From: Diploptera punctata
Taxonomy: Eukaryota; Arthropoda; Insecta; Blattodea; Blaberidae
Length of the DNA: 64,000 nt
Reading direction: 5' to 3'
Assembly: GCA_030220185.1 (NCBI GenBank)
Contig: JASPKZ010007537.1
Coordinates: forward strand, 152,501-216,500
Position numbers and translations under genes: made by a program. Below are positions 39,661-49,885 of this stretch, in pieces (within the stretch, counting starts at the first letter, position 1; every line of letters starts with the position of its first letter). A model generated the notes under the pieces. The model had not been told where the DNA came from, did not search any database, and was given only the letters and a program-made list of their open reading frames with translations.

Positions 39661-40126
39661 ATAAGACTTGAAAGCATAATAATAGTCCCTTCGATTGGTT
39701 GCTGGCCAAAGGAAGGCAAGACCAGTGATGGGCTGCCATCTTATAGCCTCTGGTCAGGCTTTTCTGGAGAAGAAAAGAAAATAAAGGAAAGAAGAAATGG
39801 AAGAAAGGAAAGACTCCCTAGCCCTCGGATGCCCTAATAGCATTGGCGTCAAAAAAAACAAGAGTTAACCAAGAGAGGTTAGATAGTAAAGTTAAAAGAG
39901 TGCAAAACACAAGTAAGTGGAAGAAATGTTTTGCACAGCTTGGGCACCTTGTGGTCGCCATCCACATATCCCCTAGATGAGGACCCCTGAGGGGTAAGAT
40001 TAAGACTAAAACTAATAAGACTAAAACTAATAATAAAATGTATTCTAGCAAGATATGTTAAATTGTTGGTAGACCGTCCCTGTCTAATGTAGGGGCCTAT
40101 ATGAAAAACAAAACAAAATAATGAGA
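39661..40126. other. Unclassified dispersed-repeat-like segment
   Basis: 39825-40005 (CTCGGATGCCCTAATAGCAT, AACCAAGAGAGGTTAGATAG, CTAGATGAGGACCCCTGAGG) has the style of a non-coding retroposon body but no boxes. AAACTAATAAGACT repeats follow. No gene. Confidence 0.35.
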
Positions 40127-40450
40127 TCCATCCATCCATAGTAATTCTGCCCGAAGGCAGGTCCTTCACTGTAATCATAGCATTTTCATGCTAGGCTTTG
40201 CAGCTTTACTAGGGAATTGTAGGTGTGGTAGCTTCCCGTTGCTTTCCACACCGGTGAAGGATGATAATGATGATGATGGTCATATGATTTCGGGGACCGT
40301 TTGGGCCTTAAAGTTTTCCTGGCATTTGTCTTACAGGTGAGGAAAAACCCCGATAAAAACCTCACCCAGAAAAACTTCCCCGACCGGAGATCGAACCCGG
40401 GCCCGCTGCCTGACAAGGCAGCACGCTACCTCGAGACCACAGCGGTGGAC
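40127..40450 (-). mobile_element. SINE-1 copy, full length
   Basis: The minus-strand head ends at 40450 (inverse of AGCGGTGGAC), B box inverse of GATCGAACCCGGGC. The tail is at CCATCCATCCATAGTAATTC. Ends intact; compare 30461. Confidence 0.9.
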
Positions 40451-40579
40451 ATAATGAGATATAGAAAACTAATTTTACAATATTTAAAAATATGAAAATA
40501 TTTGTTAATTTTAATAGTATTTTCATAAATAATTAAATGTATTAATTGTTAAAATAATTCTATCAGTGAGGTGTATAAG

Positions 40580-40795
40580 TTAGTTTGTTACTAAATAATT
40601 CTTTAGTTTGTTACTGGAGGATGTTATAGTTTGACAGTCTCTGACATAGGGAGGAAGGGAATTACATGGGACCGTAAAAGATAATGAATAATACACAGTA
40701 TGATGAGAAGGGATATAAAGGACAATGTGCTGATGGGATAGAGTGTCAAGATTATGTGAGTCGGATAGTCTGATGAAGAGAGACAAACAAATAGT
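40580..40795 (-). pseudogene. CR1-like LINE C-terminal fragment (LINE-E relative)
   Basis: Minus frame LSFTVPCNSLPPYVRDCQTI then SNKLKNYLVTN corresponds to the FTV...WNxLPxxIR...FxxxLxxYL end of LINE-E at 28465, with W replaced by C. Confidence 0.5.
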
Positions 40796-40883
40796 GGAAT
40801 GCAGGCTTTCACGGCCGGTAATCATGGTATTAAAAGATTCCGGGCTATGTGGCCGTGGTCTATAACTGGCGTTTCTTCCAGAC

Positions 40884-40915
40884 GTTTCACCCTCAACTGC
40901 GGAGGGCATCTTCAG
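40884..40915 (-). ncRNA. Hammerhead-like core, palindrome 1 left arm
   Basis: Minus strand: CTGAAGA, T, stem GCCCTC/GAGGGT around CGCAGTT, GAAAC. The stem is complementary but differs in sequence from the 26255 copy, so the pairing is supported by covariation. Confidence 0.5.
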
Positions 40916-41005
40916 TGGCGAGCGCTTCAAGCTGTTGTTTCCCTGTCGTAGACTCGACTGCGAATGAGTCTACGACAGGGAAACAACAGCTTGAAGCGCT
41001 CGCCA

Positions 41006-41040
41006 CTGAAGATGCACTCCGCAGTTGAGGGTGATGAAAC
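41006..41040 (+). ncRNA. Hammerhead-like core, palindrome 1 right arm (damaged)
   Basis: CTGAAGA, TGCACTCCGCAGTTGAGGG, then TGAT before GAAAC. Relative to the left arm one C is changed to A and three bases are inserted before GAAAC. Confidence 0.4.
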
Positions 41041-41266
41041 GTCTGGAAGAAACGCCAGTTATAGACCACGGCCACATAGCCCGGAATCTTTTACTAACAG
41101 AGACAAACAAATCTGGCTTACCACCATGTAGCATAACAAACAGGCATAATTTTATCAGTTTTTAAATTTAATTTCCATTCTTACTTTATAAGCATTACAT
41201 CTAGGGTTATCCTTCATCTGTTTTTATTTTTGGGTTTGTTTTGTTTCCTAAATAGGTTCATCCCGC

Positions 41267-41591
41267 GCCGTAGCCGAGTGGTTAAGGCGGGAAGCCTTGA
41301 CGCAGAGCTACGGGACTTAACGCTGGTTCGTGTCTCCAGGGAGGAAGACATTTTTCTCATGGTATTTCGACCAGTATGGAACCAGTGCCCACCCAGCACC
41401 GAGAGGTATTTGGGTAGCTACAATAAGTAGCGATTCCAGGTTGAGGCTGGGGAATACGTCATGCTGACCACATATCACCCCTACACTGGCTAGATGATCA
41501 TATAATTTTGTGATGTGACACATGTGGATGTGAGGCCAGCAGCCGGCTGGTAGGCTAGGGCCTTCTAGGCCTGTCGCGCCATGGAATAAAA
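41267..41591 (+). mobile_element. SINE-3 copy, full length (reference)
   Basis: tRNA-like head CGTAGCCGAGTGGTTAAGGC (A box) and GCTGGTTCGTGTCTCC (decayed B box), body CAGTATGGAACCAGTGCCCA, GGTGCTGGG inverse region, CTAGATGATCATATAATTTT and GCCAGCAGCCGGCTGG. It ends CCTGTCGCGCCATGGAATAA with an A run. It allows alignment of the 65-bp satellite unit to two separate internal pieces of the SINE. Confidence 0.85.
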
Positions 41592-41602
41592 AAATAGGTT
41601 CA

Positions 41603-42548
41603 CTATTTTAGTATATTACGATGCGAGGTTGGGAAGTGGTTTTTACAGAATGGAGGGAAAAGGTTTAAAACGAGCGATAGCGAGGTTTTTAATATCCGAG
41701 ATTCTGTAAAACACTTCACAAATGTCCGTTGTACATTATTTTTTTGCGCGATGCTGTTTTCAAAATAATAAATAATAGTAAAATAATAACATATTTGTTG
41801 GAAATATTTGCGTTCATTATAAACAATTATGTCCACCGCTGTGGTCTCGAGGTAGCGTGCTGTCTTGTCACGCAGCGGGCCCGGGTTCGATCCCCGGTCG
41901 GGGCAGTTTTTCTGGGTGAGGTTCATATCGGGGGTTTTCCTCACCTGTAAGACAAATGTCAGGAAACCTTTAAGGCCCAAACGGTCCCCGAAATCATATG
42001 GCCATCATCATTATTATCATCATCCTTCACCGGTGTGGAAAGCAACGGGAAGCTACCACACTACAATTCCCTAGTAAAGCTGCAAGCACAGCGTGAAAAT
42101 GCTATGATTGCAGTGAAGGACCTGCCTTCGGGCAGAATTACTATGGATGGATGGAGGGATAATAAACAATGACTAACGTTAACAGTGTGTTGCCATGTGT
42201 ATTATTTGAAACAACAGGAGGCCTTGAGAACAATTATTGATAACATGGCCGCAAGTACGTATTTATTGTTTTATATTGTTTCAAATAAAATTCAGTTCAT
42301 TTAAAATGCAGTGATTTGTTTCGTATAATGTATATTAACACTACCTTTTGGATATTTTCTGTATATACATTGTACGTGGCATACATAGAGGGCAGTGGTT
42401 TTACTTCGCGCACGTGGGTGTAAATGTAATATTACAGTATAGTTATTTAGGTTGGCAACCCTGAAAAGTTGGAAGTTGAACTTTCAATAATGGTCGCCAT
42501 TGCTGGTAAGTACGGCAAAACGCACTATAGCGCAAAAAAATATATTTT
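41603..42548 (+). repeat. Dispersed repeat R22, inverse copy, split by SINE-1
   Basis: 41603-41826 and 42232-42548 match 23285-23735 and 22598-22905 inversely. SINE-1 (41831-42155) sits between. Here the exon-like ATGGTCGCCATTGCTG with GTAAGTACG is on the plus strand at about 42490. Confidence 0.65.
41831..42155 (+). mobile_element. SINE-1 copy, full length
   Basis: GTCCACCGCTGTGGTCTCGA head through TATGGATGGATGG. One of the best preserved copies: A and B boxes intact. Confidence 0.9.
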
Positions 42549-42949
42549 GTAATTATGATTATGATGAAATTGGCCTTGATAATGGAATTCCAACCCAACA
42601 TTTTCCAGTGACGAGGAAATTACAGAGACTAAGGAAAATGTGTGAAACAACTTCAGAGATAATTATTCCGCTGAATCACGTGAAATAAATTTTCAAACGT
42701 CTCAGACCTACGTGAAATGAATGAAATATTAATATTATAAGCAACCGCATCACGTATTATGGAGATAACGAACATTTATATTCGTTCATTTACTAATGTA
42801 ACTCCATTGCGCCAGCTAACTTATTTCATTATTAAAACCACACAAAATTCCCGATTACATCTGAAAATCTGTCGCTATAGGTTTTACTCACATGACAGAC
42901 AGTTATTACATTGAGCAACAAAAAAACTTTTTTTTTTTTGCCTCGGAAA

Positions 42950-43460
42950 GAAAAGTATGTGATTGTGATAGTATTTTTCTCCTGAATTCAAAAATGATAT
43001 CGGTTTTTCTCCAGCACGCAAGGTTTCCGAGAGACACGCATTTATAATTTCAAACACTTTAATATTTTCTACATTCGTAACTACACAATATTCGAAAATT
43101 CGGACTCACCTATAAAGTAAGAAATGACGATTTTCTGCTATATTTCGCCTGTTGAGCATCCCTCTTGATGGTCCAACAATAACCGGCCAGCATATTAGGA
43201 TTCCATTTGCCTTGATATCTCATTTCCATAGCTGAAATCTCCCGAGTTAGCTAATTTGGTTTTATTTTACAATGGACAAATGTACGAAAAAAGTTTATTA
43301 AAAAATTATTATTTAAATTCATTAATTGAAATTGAAATAAAACAAACTGTGGGTGATGGATAAATTCCGAATACATATTTGAAAACACGATAAAAAAAAC
43401 TGCATTAAGTTCAACTACTGGTACTCATGAGACAAAAATCATGTTGACCAGTGTTATTTT
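42950..43460 (-). repeat. Dispersed repeat R32, inverse copy
   Basis: Partner of 31930-32440. On the minus strand TTTCAG precedes MEMRYQGKWNPNMLAGYCWT and the frame ends KSSFLTL then stop (about 43147-43240). A T-rich tract replaces part of the repeat near 42920-42940. Confidence 0.75.
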
Positions 43461-43799
43461 ACAAAAAAGCTTGTAAATAATTATATCAAATAAAGCGGAT
43501 ACATGACCCTCCATGTTTTAATGGAACAAAGTACTTCTGACAAACGGTCATAATGGAATTACCGTATTTAAAAGACCTCTGAGTAACTGCTCTCGCTAAT
43601 TTCAAATAACAGTTTTTATCATACGTTTAATATGAAATTCGTTTTCAATATACTTCAAAGCTTAAAGTAAAAGTTATAAACAAACTGATTATTAATTATC
43701 ACCAGAATTTATTATATTCTAAACAACCTAAATGTTCTATTGATTTTTAAATTAATGAAAAAGCCATACGAAAAATATTTTGAACTCTTTTGGTTCTTA
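43461..43799. other. No feature seen
   Basis: AT-rich, no coding support. Confidence 0.45.
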
Positions 43800-44406
43800 G
43801 ATAATAGGAATGAGATGCAAAAAGAAATTAAACATAGGCTCAATTCTGGAAATGCATGCTATTATGCATTGCAGAGACTTTTGAAGTCCCAACTCCTTTC
43901 AAAAAACGTTAAGCTGAAAATATATAAAACTATTATTCTACCAGTTATATTATATGGGTGCGAAACATGGACTCTTACTTTAAGGGAGAAAAGGAGATTA
44001 CGAGTATTTGAGAATAAAGTTCTTAGGAAATATTTTGGACCAAAGAGAGATGAAAAGACAGGTGAATGGAGAAGACTACATAACAATTAACTACATGGTC
44101 TTTATAGGAAGCCAGATATAATAAAAACAATTAAGTCTCGTAGACTGCGATGGGCAGGACATGTTGCGCGTATGGGGAATGAAAGACGTGCATGGAAGCT
44201 TCTTGTAGGAAAGCCAGAGGGAAAACGCCCAGTTGGTAGACCAAGAATGAGGTGGGAGAGAACAACATTAACTATGATTTGAGGGAAGTAGATTATACAG
44301 GGAATGATTGGAAAGCATTAGCTCAGGATAGGGATGTATGGAGAGCTTATGTCCGCGCGGTCATGAACCTACGGGTTCGATAGTGCCAGTGAGTAAGTAA
44401 GTAAGT
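43800..44406 (+). pseudogene. LINE-A 3' region
   Basis: NRNEMQKEIKHRLNSGNACY, LSKNVKLKIYKTIILPVILY, CETWTLTLREKRRLRVFENK, KYFGPKRDEKTGEWRRLHNN and stop, then the GHVARMGNERRAWKLLVGKP tail in two frames. Ends GTGAGTAAGTAAGTAAG. Confidence 0.85.
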
Positions 44407-44481
44407 TTGGTTCTTAGATAAGTACTTTGTTTTGCAAGAAAAGTTAAAGGAATCAGATATTTATATTACTTTGTTTTCCAG

Positions 44482-44662
44482 GAGACAACATGTTCATCGA
44501 ATGGAAGATCACAGAATACCCAAACTAATGTTAAGATATCAACCTGCAGGAAGAAGAAGACCAGGACGTCCACTCAAAAGACTTCTGGATGGTGTTTCTC
44601 TTGAGGCCGAAACAGGTCAACAAATGGCCTAAATTCGTGAATGTACTATGATGATGATGATG
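44482..44662 (+). pseudogene. LINE-G 3' tail
   Basis: QHVHRMEDHRIPKLMLRYQP, AGRRRPGRPLKRLLDGVSLE and AETGQQMA then stop and a GATGATGATGATG tail. Flanked by TTTGTTTTCCAGGAGA and TGTTTTCCAGGAGA, a likely target duplication of about 14 bp. Confidence 0.8.
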
Positions 44663-44847
44663 TTTTCCAGGAGAAAATAATAGAACAAATATTTCAATTA
44701 TCTTTGAACTCTGTCTTTTTTCATTAGTTTAACTTCTCTTTTTGTAGGTAATCTACGTGCTTCTCAACACCCAGGCCTTAGAACGACACTTGTCGGGAGT
44801 GGTTTTTAATACTGAATCACATAATTTTTGATCATACAAGGACATGA

Positions 44848-45140
44848 AGGTCCTCCTCGGATGAGTGTTCAACTTAATGTCGGAGCTACTTCCGAGACAA
44901 CATGAACATTTAAAATGGTATACACATTCACTCATGCATTCATACCAAAGAAGACGAAAAAAAAAAAAAAAGGAGATAATTACAATGATCAAACGGTGTG
45001 TGGGCACTATTTGGGTCTTAAAGTTTCTACATTTTTATTATCGGGAGAAAAAAAATCCTAACCAGTAAACATGTCCCTTCCGGGCATCAAACCCGTTTTG
45101 CCTGAGGCAACGACATTGCCAGGAGAGTATAGCGGTGGAC
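44848..45140 (-). repeat. Diverged tRNA-derived SINE-like repeat
   Basis: On the minus strand, 45140-45070 reads GTCCACCGCTATACTCTCCT, then CAGGCAAAACGGGTTTGATG with CCCGGAAGGGAC, a decayed SINE-1-like head. The body end at 44848-44960 matches 28262-28400. Confidence 0.45.
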
Positions 45141-45217
45141 CTTTAAACGGCCATAATCTGCAATTTTATGGCATGAGTTCTACGCAGATATATCTTTATA
45201 ATAACATTTAAGTTGTC

Positions 45218-45450
45218 GATTCTGTGGTCTAATGACATGCGTGCTTGCCACAGGTTCAGAAGTTGCTGGGTTCAAAAACAGCCGGATCAATGAATTTTAA
45301 GGGCGCAGAAATGTAGAGTGTGGTATCCTTCGGCAGGGAAGTAAAGCCGTGAATCCTGTGTCGTAGATTTACGGCATATAAGTATGACCAAATACTAAAA
45401 TAAGATACCTCGGAGAAACATTTGTCGGACCTTTCACGCCCAAATTTTAA
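45218..45450 (+). mobile_element. SINE-4-like copy, diverged
   Basis: TTCTGTGGTCTAATGACATG (A-box-like), GCTGGGTTCAAAAACAGC (B-box-like) and a body with GGCAGGGAAGTAAAGCCGTG. Compare 56397. Confidence 0.5.
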
Positions 45451-45672
45451 TTGCGACACTATGGACCTGAATTGTTAAATAAAATACTAGTCACCCAACA
45501 TTCAATTGATTACAATAAGCGTATTGGGCGGTAAATTCAGTATAAGATAATGGAGGAAAACTTTTTAAGAAAGAGGTTTTTTTTTAAAGATTTTTATACG
45601 CTTAACGCAAGAATATCTCATAATGTTTTGGATTATCTTAGAATTAAAGAGTTTATTTTTACAATAGCTTTT

Positions 45673-46386
45673 TCATAAGTAATGCCACGAGTGATTTCCA
45701 ATTTATCTAGAGAATTTGGAAATCAAGAGTGGCATTTGTTAGGACTATTTAACGAATAAAATTAAGCTGTTTACTCACAAATCATTATTTAACTATAGTT
45801 ATTTTAAAATATTTATATATTTAATGTAAACGGCGATGTTTGAAAACAAATGAGAAGCGATAGGTACGCTTCATCTGCTTCTTTTGTTTATCACTGCAAC
45901 TAGATCATACTATTTATTGCCAAAGGAACGCAATATTGTAAGAATGCTCTCTAGTGGAGAAAAAATTAAACACATCAAACTGTATATTAATTCATTTCTG
46001 ATGTCGTATGATGTAAATATGACAATTATATTTTTCTGGATTGTTTCCTGGGAAAAAATACATTTAAGAAAGTGCAAACAGTGGTTGCTTTTTTTGGTGG
46101 TATAATCAATCGCTACAAATGTTTTCATATTAACTCCCGCATGCGGCATGTGTTGATATTCATGCACTATATATACAATCTGGTAGCCGTATTTCTCACA
46201 GGCTCAGTCACTGCAAAATAATGGTCAGACCTGTTCAGAATATTAAAAAGGAGGAGCTTTCTTTAATATGGTAATTATAACACTGATAAATATTTCGTGA
46301 AACACGACTCTAATTGGTTGTAAAACAGAAATCATTGAAACGTGATTGGTCATTGACTCCCATTTGGGGCATGAGTTAAATAGTCA
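45673..46386 (-). mobile_element. Crypton-like non-autonomous element, copy d
   Basis: Full-length 714-bp minus copy, TCATAAGTAATGCC to GTTAAATAGTCA. The terminal hairpin is partly deleted: the CGATAAATTCACGACTCAC part is gone, leaving a shorter stem. The interior is close to copy a, including GCATGCGGCATGTGTTGATA. Confidence 0.7.
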
Positions 46387-46769
46387 TTGAAATTTCATAG
46401 AGAAATGCATTTAATGAATTCAGTACTTTATTTGTAAACAACTCATTTTTGTATTAGAGTTTAATGAAGAATCACTATCGAATAATAGACAAAAATCACG
46501 AGTATTTTAAAAAAGCGTTTCCAACATATGCCCTAGGTATAAGTCCGTGATTAACTATCAGGAGTATTGGAACGTGGCTTTTAATGAAATACACAATAAT
46601 GATGGGTTGAAAAAGTTTACAGGTGTAGAATAATAAATTGACATCTAAATAATATCCAAATAGCTTTTTTTTATTATTTCAGACTCGACCGTCATAAAAT
46701 TGAGTAGTATTTATTATAAACCTTTATTGGGCATTTATGTGACTGGAAGATAGAGATGAAGATGAATAC
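46387..46769. other. No feature seen
   Basis: AT-rich, no coding support. Confidence 0.45.
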
Positions 46770-47612
46770 TTACTTACTTACTCACGGCCACTATTCGAAC
46801 CCGTAGGTTCATGGCCGCGCGGACATAAGCTCTCCATACATCCCTTATCCTGAGCGAATGCTTTCCAATCATTCCCTGTATAATCTACTTCCCTCAAGTC
46901 ATAGTTAATGTGGTTCTCCCACCTCATTCTTTGTCTACCAACTGGGCGTTTTCCTTCTGGGTTTTCCTACAAGAAGTTTCAATGCACGTCTTTCATTCAC
47001 AATACGTGCCACATGTCCTGCCCATCGCAGTCTACGAGACTTAAATGTTCTTATTATATCTGGCTTCCTATAAAGACCATGTAGTTCATTGTTATGTAGT
47101 CTTCTCCATTCACCTGTCTGCTCATCTCTCTTTGGTCCAAAAATTTTCCTAAGAACTTTTTCTCAAATACTTGTAATCTCCTTTCCTCCCTTAAAGTAAG
47201 AGTCCATGTTTCGCATCCATATAATATAACTGGTAGAATAATAGAATAATAGTTTTATATATTTTTAGTTTAACGTTTTTTGAAAGGAGTTGGGACATCA
47301 ACAGTCTCTGCAATGCATAATAGCATGCATTTCCAGAATTGAGCCTATGTTTAATTTCTTTGTGCATCTCATTCCTATTTGTGATTACTGTTCCTAGGTA
47401 TTTGAATTCAGCAACTTCCTCAAAATTTCCCTCATTTGTCATTAGCTGTCCATTTCCATTATATTCTGAATTTCTACGTGTGACCATATATTTAGTTTTA
47501 CTGATATTTACTTCCAGTCCTAATTTCTTAGTGTTACTCAATAGTGTGTGCGTGTTGGCCTTTAGTATCTCCTCGCTATCGGCCAGTAGTACTACATCAT
47601 GGAGGAATAAAA
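46770..47612 (-). pseudogene. LINE-A 3' region, longest minus copy
   Basis: The (TTAC)n tail is at 46770-46781. Minus frames give FLHDVVLLADSEEILKANTH (YADD changed to LHD), KLGLEVNISKTKYMVTRRNS, EGNFEEVAEFKYLGTVITNR and RLLMSQLLSKNVKLKIYKTI, ending after a small duplication (AATAGAATAATAG) near 47240. The tail frames follow with several shifts. Confidence 0.85.
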
Positions 47613-47689
47613 TCAAAACTTAATTCTGGGCACAGGAAGAAGTTTGTATGCATTTAAAACCTGTTGAATAATACATATTAGTGTATAAA

Positions 47690-47692
<3 letters not shown>

Positions 47693-47720
<28 letters not shown>
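47693..47720. repeat. (TA)n microsatellite
   Basis: About 14 TA units. Confidence 0.9.
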
Positions 47721-47722
<2 letters not shown>

Positions 47723-47976
47723 GAGCAATTAGATTTTTAATAGGCATATGGTCGATAAACGTTCTCTATGGATTAATGTGTCAGTCTACAGCCGTACATC
47801 CCCACGGGAAGCAAGAGTCTTCCCTTGCGGGAGTTTCTCAACCAAGCTAATCCAGTTGATCTTATTTCCATAATGATTACAGAGAGTAACATCTGGTTAG
47901 CTCATCGCCTCAAACATACTCCTAATAGGCAACTGAGAAAAACGAATTAAATGTTCACAGTAATATAATGTACGGT

Positions 47977-48357
47977 GTCCACCGCTGTGGTCTCGAGGTA
48001 GCGTGCTGCCTTGTCATGCAGCGGGCCCGGGTTCGATCCCATGTCGGGACAGTTTTTCTGGGTGAGGTTTTTATCGGGGGTTTTCCTCACCTGTAAGACA
48101 AATGTCAGGAAAACATTAAGATCCAAACGGTCCCCGAAATCATATGGCCATCGCAATCATCATCATTCATATTCATCTTAGATTAAGCTTAGGATTAGGG
48201 ACTCTCCTGGCGCACCACTACCATCATCACCCATCATATCATCGGGGCAACGTAATCCCGCCTTCCAGCCGCCCCAACCTCAGAAGCGGATTACATGTAC
48301 GCCATGCCAGGAGAGAAACCAGGAATGTTGAAAGACAACCTGGGACATTTGTAAAAA
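47977..48357 (+). mobile_element. SINE-1 copy with a different 3' body
   Basis: Standard head and body to CCGAAATCATATGGCCATCG (48152). Instead of the usual CACCGGTGTGG segment it continues ATTCATCTTAGATTAAGC, ACTCTCCTGGCGCACCAC, CGCCTTCCAGCCGCC and GCCATGCCAGGAGAGAAACC. CTCTCCTGGC and GCCAGGAGAG are inverse, so this 3' part can form a hairpin. It may be a subfamily with a swapped tail. Confidence 0.6.
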
Positions 48358-48401
48358 AAAATATATATGTAAACTATTTTATAGTTTTTAACCGTACATT
48401 A

Positions 48402-49535
48402 TACACCGTGATTCAAAATTGACTTTACAACTTTACAAGCTTATAGAAATTTATTTAGAAGACCTACAGAATTGGTTTTAATGTCATATGATAGCACAAC
48501 TCATCAAGTTTTCACCGACATAGTTTTATAGTACCTAGTTCTCTCACCGCGTGCGCTAACGTAGTTCATATCAAAATGGCTGCTTTCACAGGTGCCGAGC
48601 GTGCTCGTTGTGTGTTTTTGTTCGAATAATAACTAAATCTGCGACAGTTGTTCAGCGTAGATTTCGTACCCAGTATGGTAAGGATCCTCCTAGCAGGCCA
48701 ACAATTTATTCTTGGCACCAAACATTTGTTAGGACTGGCTGTTCTGTTAGTCATTCCAAGCATACTGGCCGTCCACGTACGGCTGAAGCTGTGGCTGAAC
48801 AAGTGAGGGATAGCTTTGCTCGGAAGCCCTAGGAAATCAACGCGGCGTGCGTCACGTGAGACTGGCATTTCACAACCGACCATTTGGCGCATACTACGGA
48901 GACGTTTGCACTTGAAACCAGACCGATTTTCGATGGTGCAACACATTACTGATAATGATAAGATGGTTCGACGTGATTTCTGTGCAGAATGCTTGGTCGG
49001 ATTGAGGAAGATGAAATGTATTTGAACCACGTAATCCTCAGCGACGAGTGTACATTCCACGTCAGTGGCAAAGTAAATACCCATAACTGCAGGATCTGGG
49101 GCTCTGAACCTCCACATCTCCATCTGCAACACGTACGTGACAGCCCGAAAGTGAATGTGATTTGTGCCCTAAGTAAAACTAAAGTGTACGGCCCCTTCTT
49201 TTTCCAAGAAAAAAACTATCAACGGTACGATTTATCTGGATATGCTAGGAGGATCCTTACCATACTGGGTACGAAATCTACGCTGAACAATTGTCGCAGA
49301 TTTAGTTTCTCCGAACAAAAACACACAACGAGCACGCTCGGCACCTGTGAAAGCAGCCATTTTGATATGAACTACGTTAGCGCATGCGGTGAGAGAACTA
49401 GGTACTATAAAACTATGTCGGTGAAAACTTGATGAGTTGTGCTATCATATGACATTAAAACCAATTCTGTAGGTCTTCTAAATAAATTTCTATAAGCTTG
49501 TAAAGTTGTAAAGTCAATTTTGAATCACCCTGTAT
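48402..49535 (+). mobile_element. mariner-like element with 294-bp inverted ends
   Basis: The left arm 48402-48695 and right arm 49243-49535 are near-identical inverse repeats starting TACACCGTGATTCAAAATTG / TACAGGGTGATTCAAAATTG, with TA at the edges. The arms contain the 5' untranslated part and about the first 40 codons of transposase, so the normal 3' end has been replaced by an inverse copy of the 5' end. Confidence 0.85.
48576..49242 (+). pseudogene. mariner transposase, truncated after the first catalytic Asp
   Basis: MAAFTGAERARCVFLFE then a frameshift; TKSATVVQRRFRTQYGKDPP, SRPTIYSWHQTFVRTGCSV and GRPRTAEAVAEQVRDSFAR (N-terminal HTH region); shift; STRRASRETGISQPTIWRIL and RRRLHLKPDRFSMVQHITDN (second HTH); shift; YLNHVILSDECTFHVSGKVN with the first catalytic Asp, WGSEPPHLHLQHVRDSPKVN and KVYGPFFFQEK. 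The second and third catalytic residues are gone. At least three frameshifts. Confidence 0.85.
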
Positions 49536-49607
49536 TACTGTGAACTAATATCTCAACGGAAACTTACCATGAATTTTGCTGGTATCGATTAAATACTGTT
49601 ACAATCT

Positions 49608-49700
49608 CTAATTTGGGCTTCAGGTTCTTTTACGAGTCGGAACATATTCCGACTCGGGATTAGGCTCAAGTCCCTTGGATTTTTCCATCCTAAAAATTAA
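49608..49700 (-). mobile_element. SINE-4 body fragment
   Basis: Inverse of this segment (GGATGGAAAAATCCAAGGGA, CCCGAGTCGGAA, CTCGTAAAAGAACCTGAAGC) matches the SINE-4 body at 56480-56600. Head missing. Confidence 0.5.
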
Positions 49701-49744
49701 CTGACCTCGCAAGATTAACCTATCATTGCGACGAATTAGTTCAG

Positions 49745-49885
49745 ATAGAGTTCCCAAGGCCATGCTTCGTTATGTCCAACAGGGAAGAGATCAAGGAAGC
49801 GCTGGATACAAAATCATCAGTGAGATCGTAACAGGCCTTATAGTCCTAAGACTTGGTTGAATGAAGAAGAAGAAGAGACTGACCT
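49745..49885 (+). mobile_element. LINE-H 3' end
   Basis: RVPKAMLRYVQQGRDQG, then ATCGTAACAGGCCTTATAGT and a GAAGAAGAAGAAGAG tail. Compare RIPKGVYNYIPRG at 63870 and the inverse end at 39567. Confidence 0.65.

Larger units (their letters stand above)
40800..41098. mobile_element. Penelope-derived palindrome 1
   Basis: AGGCTTTCACGGCCGG at the left edge matches, inversely, the right end of the Penelope copy (GCCGGCCGTGAAAGCCT at 26355). From 40838 to 41095 two arms of about 124 bp are inverse repeats around a 10-bp centre (GACTGCGAAT) at about 40965. Each arm carries one hammerhead-like core and TATAGACCACGGCCACAT. Only 3' element sequence is present. Confidence 0.7.

Noticed and set aside
48566..49132. 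188-codon minus frame
   Set aside because: Antisense of the mariner transposase and its inverted end; the plus strand carries the recognisable HTH and SDE motif.
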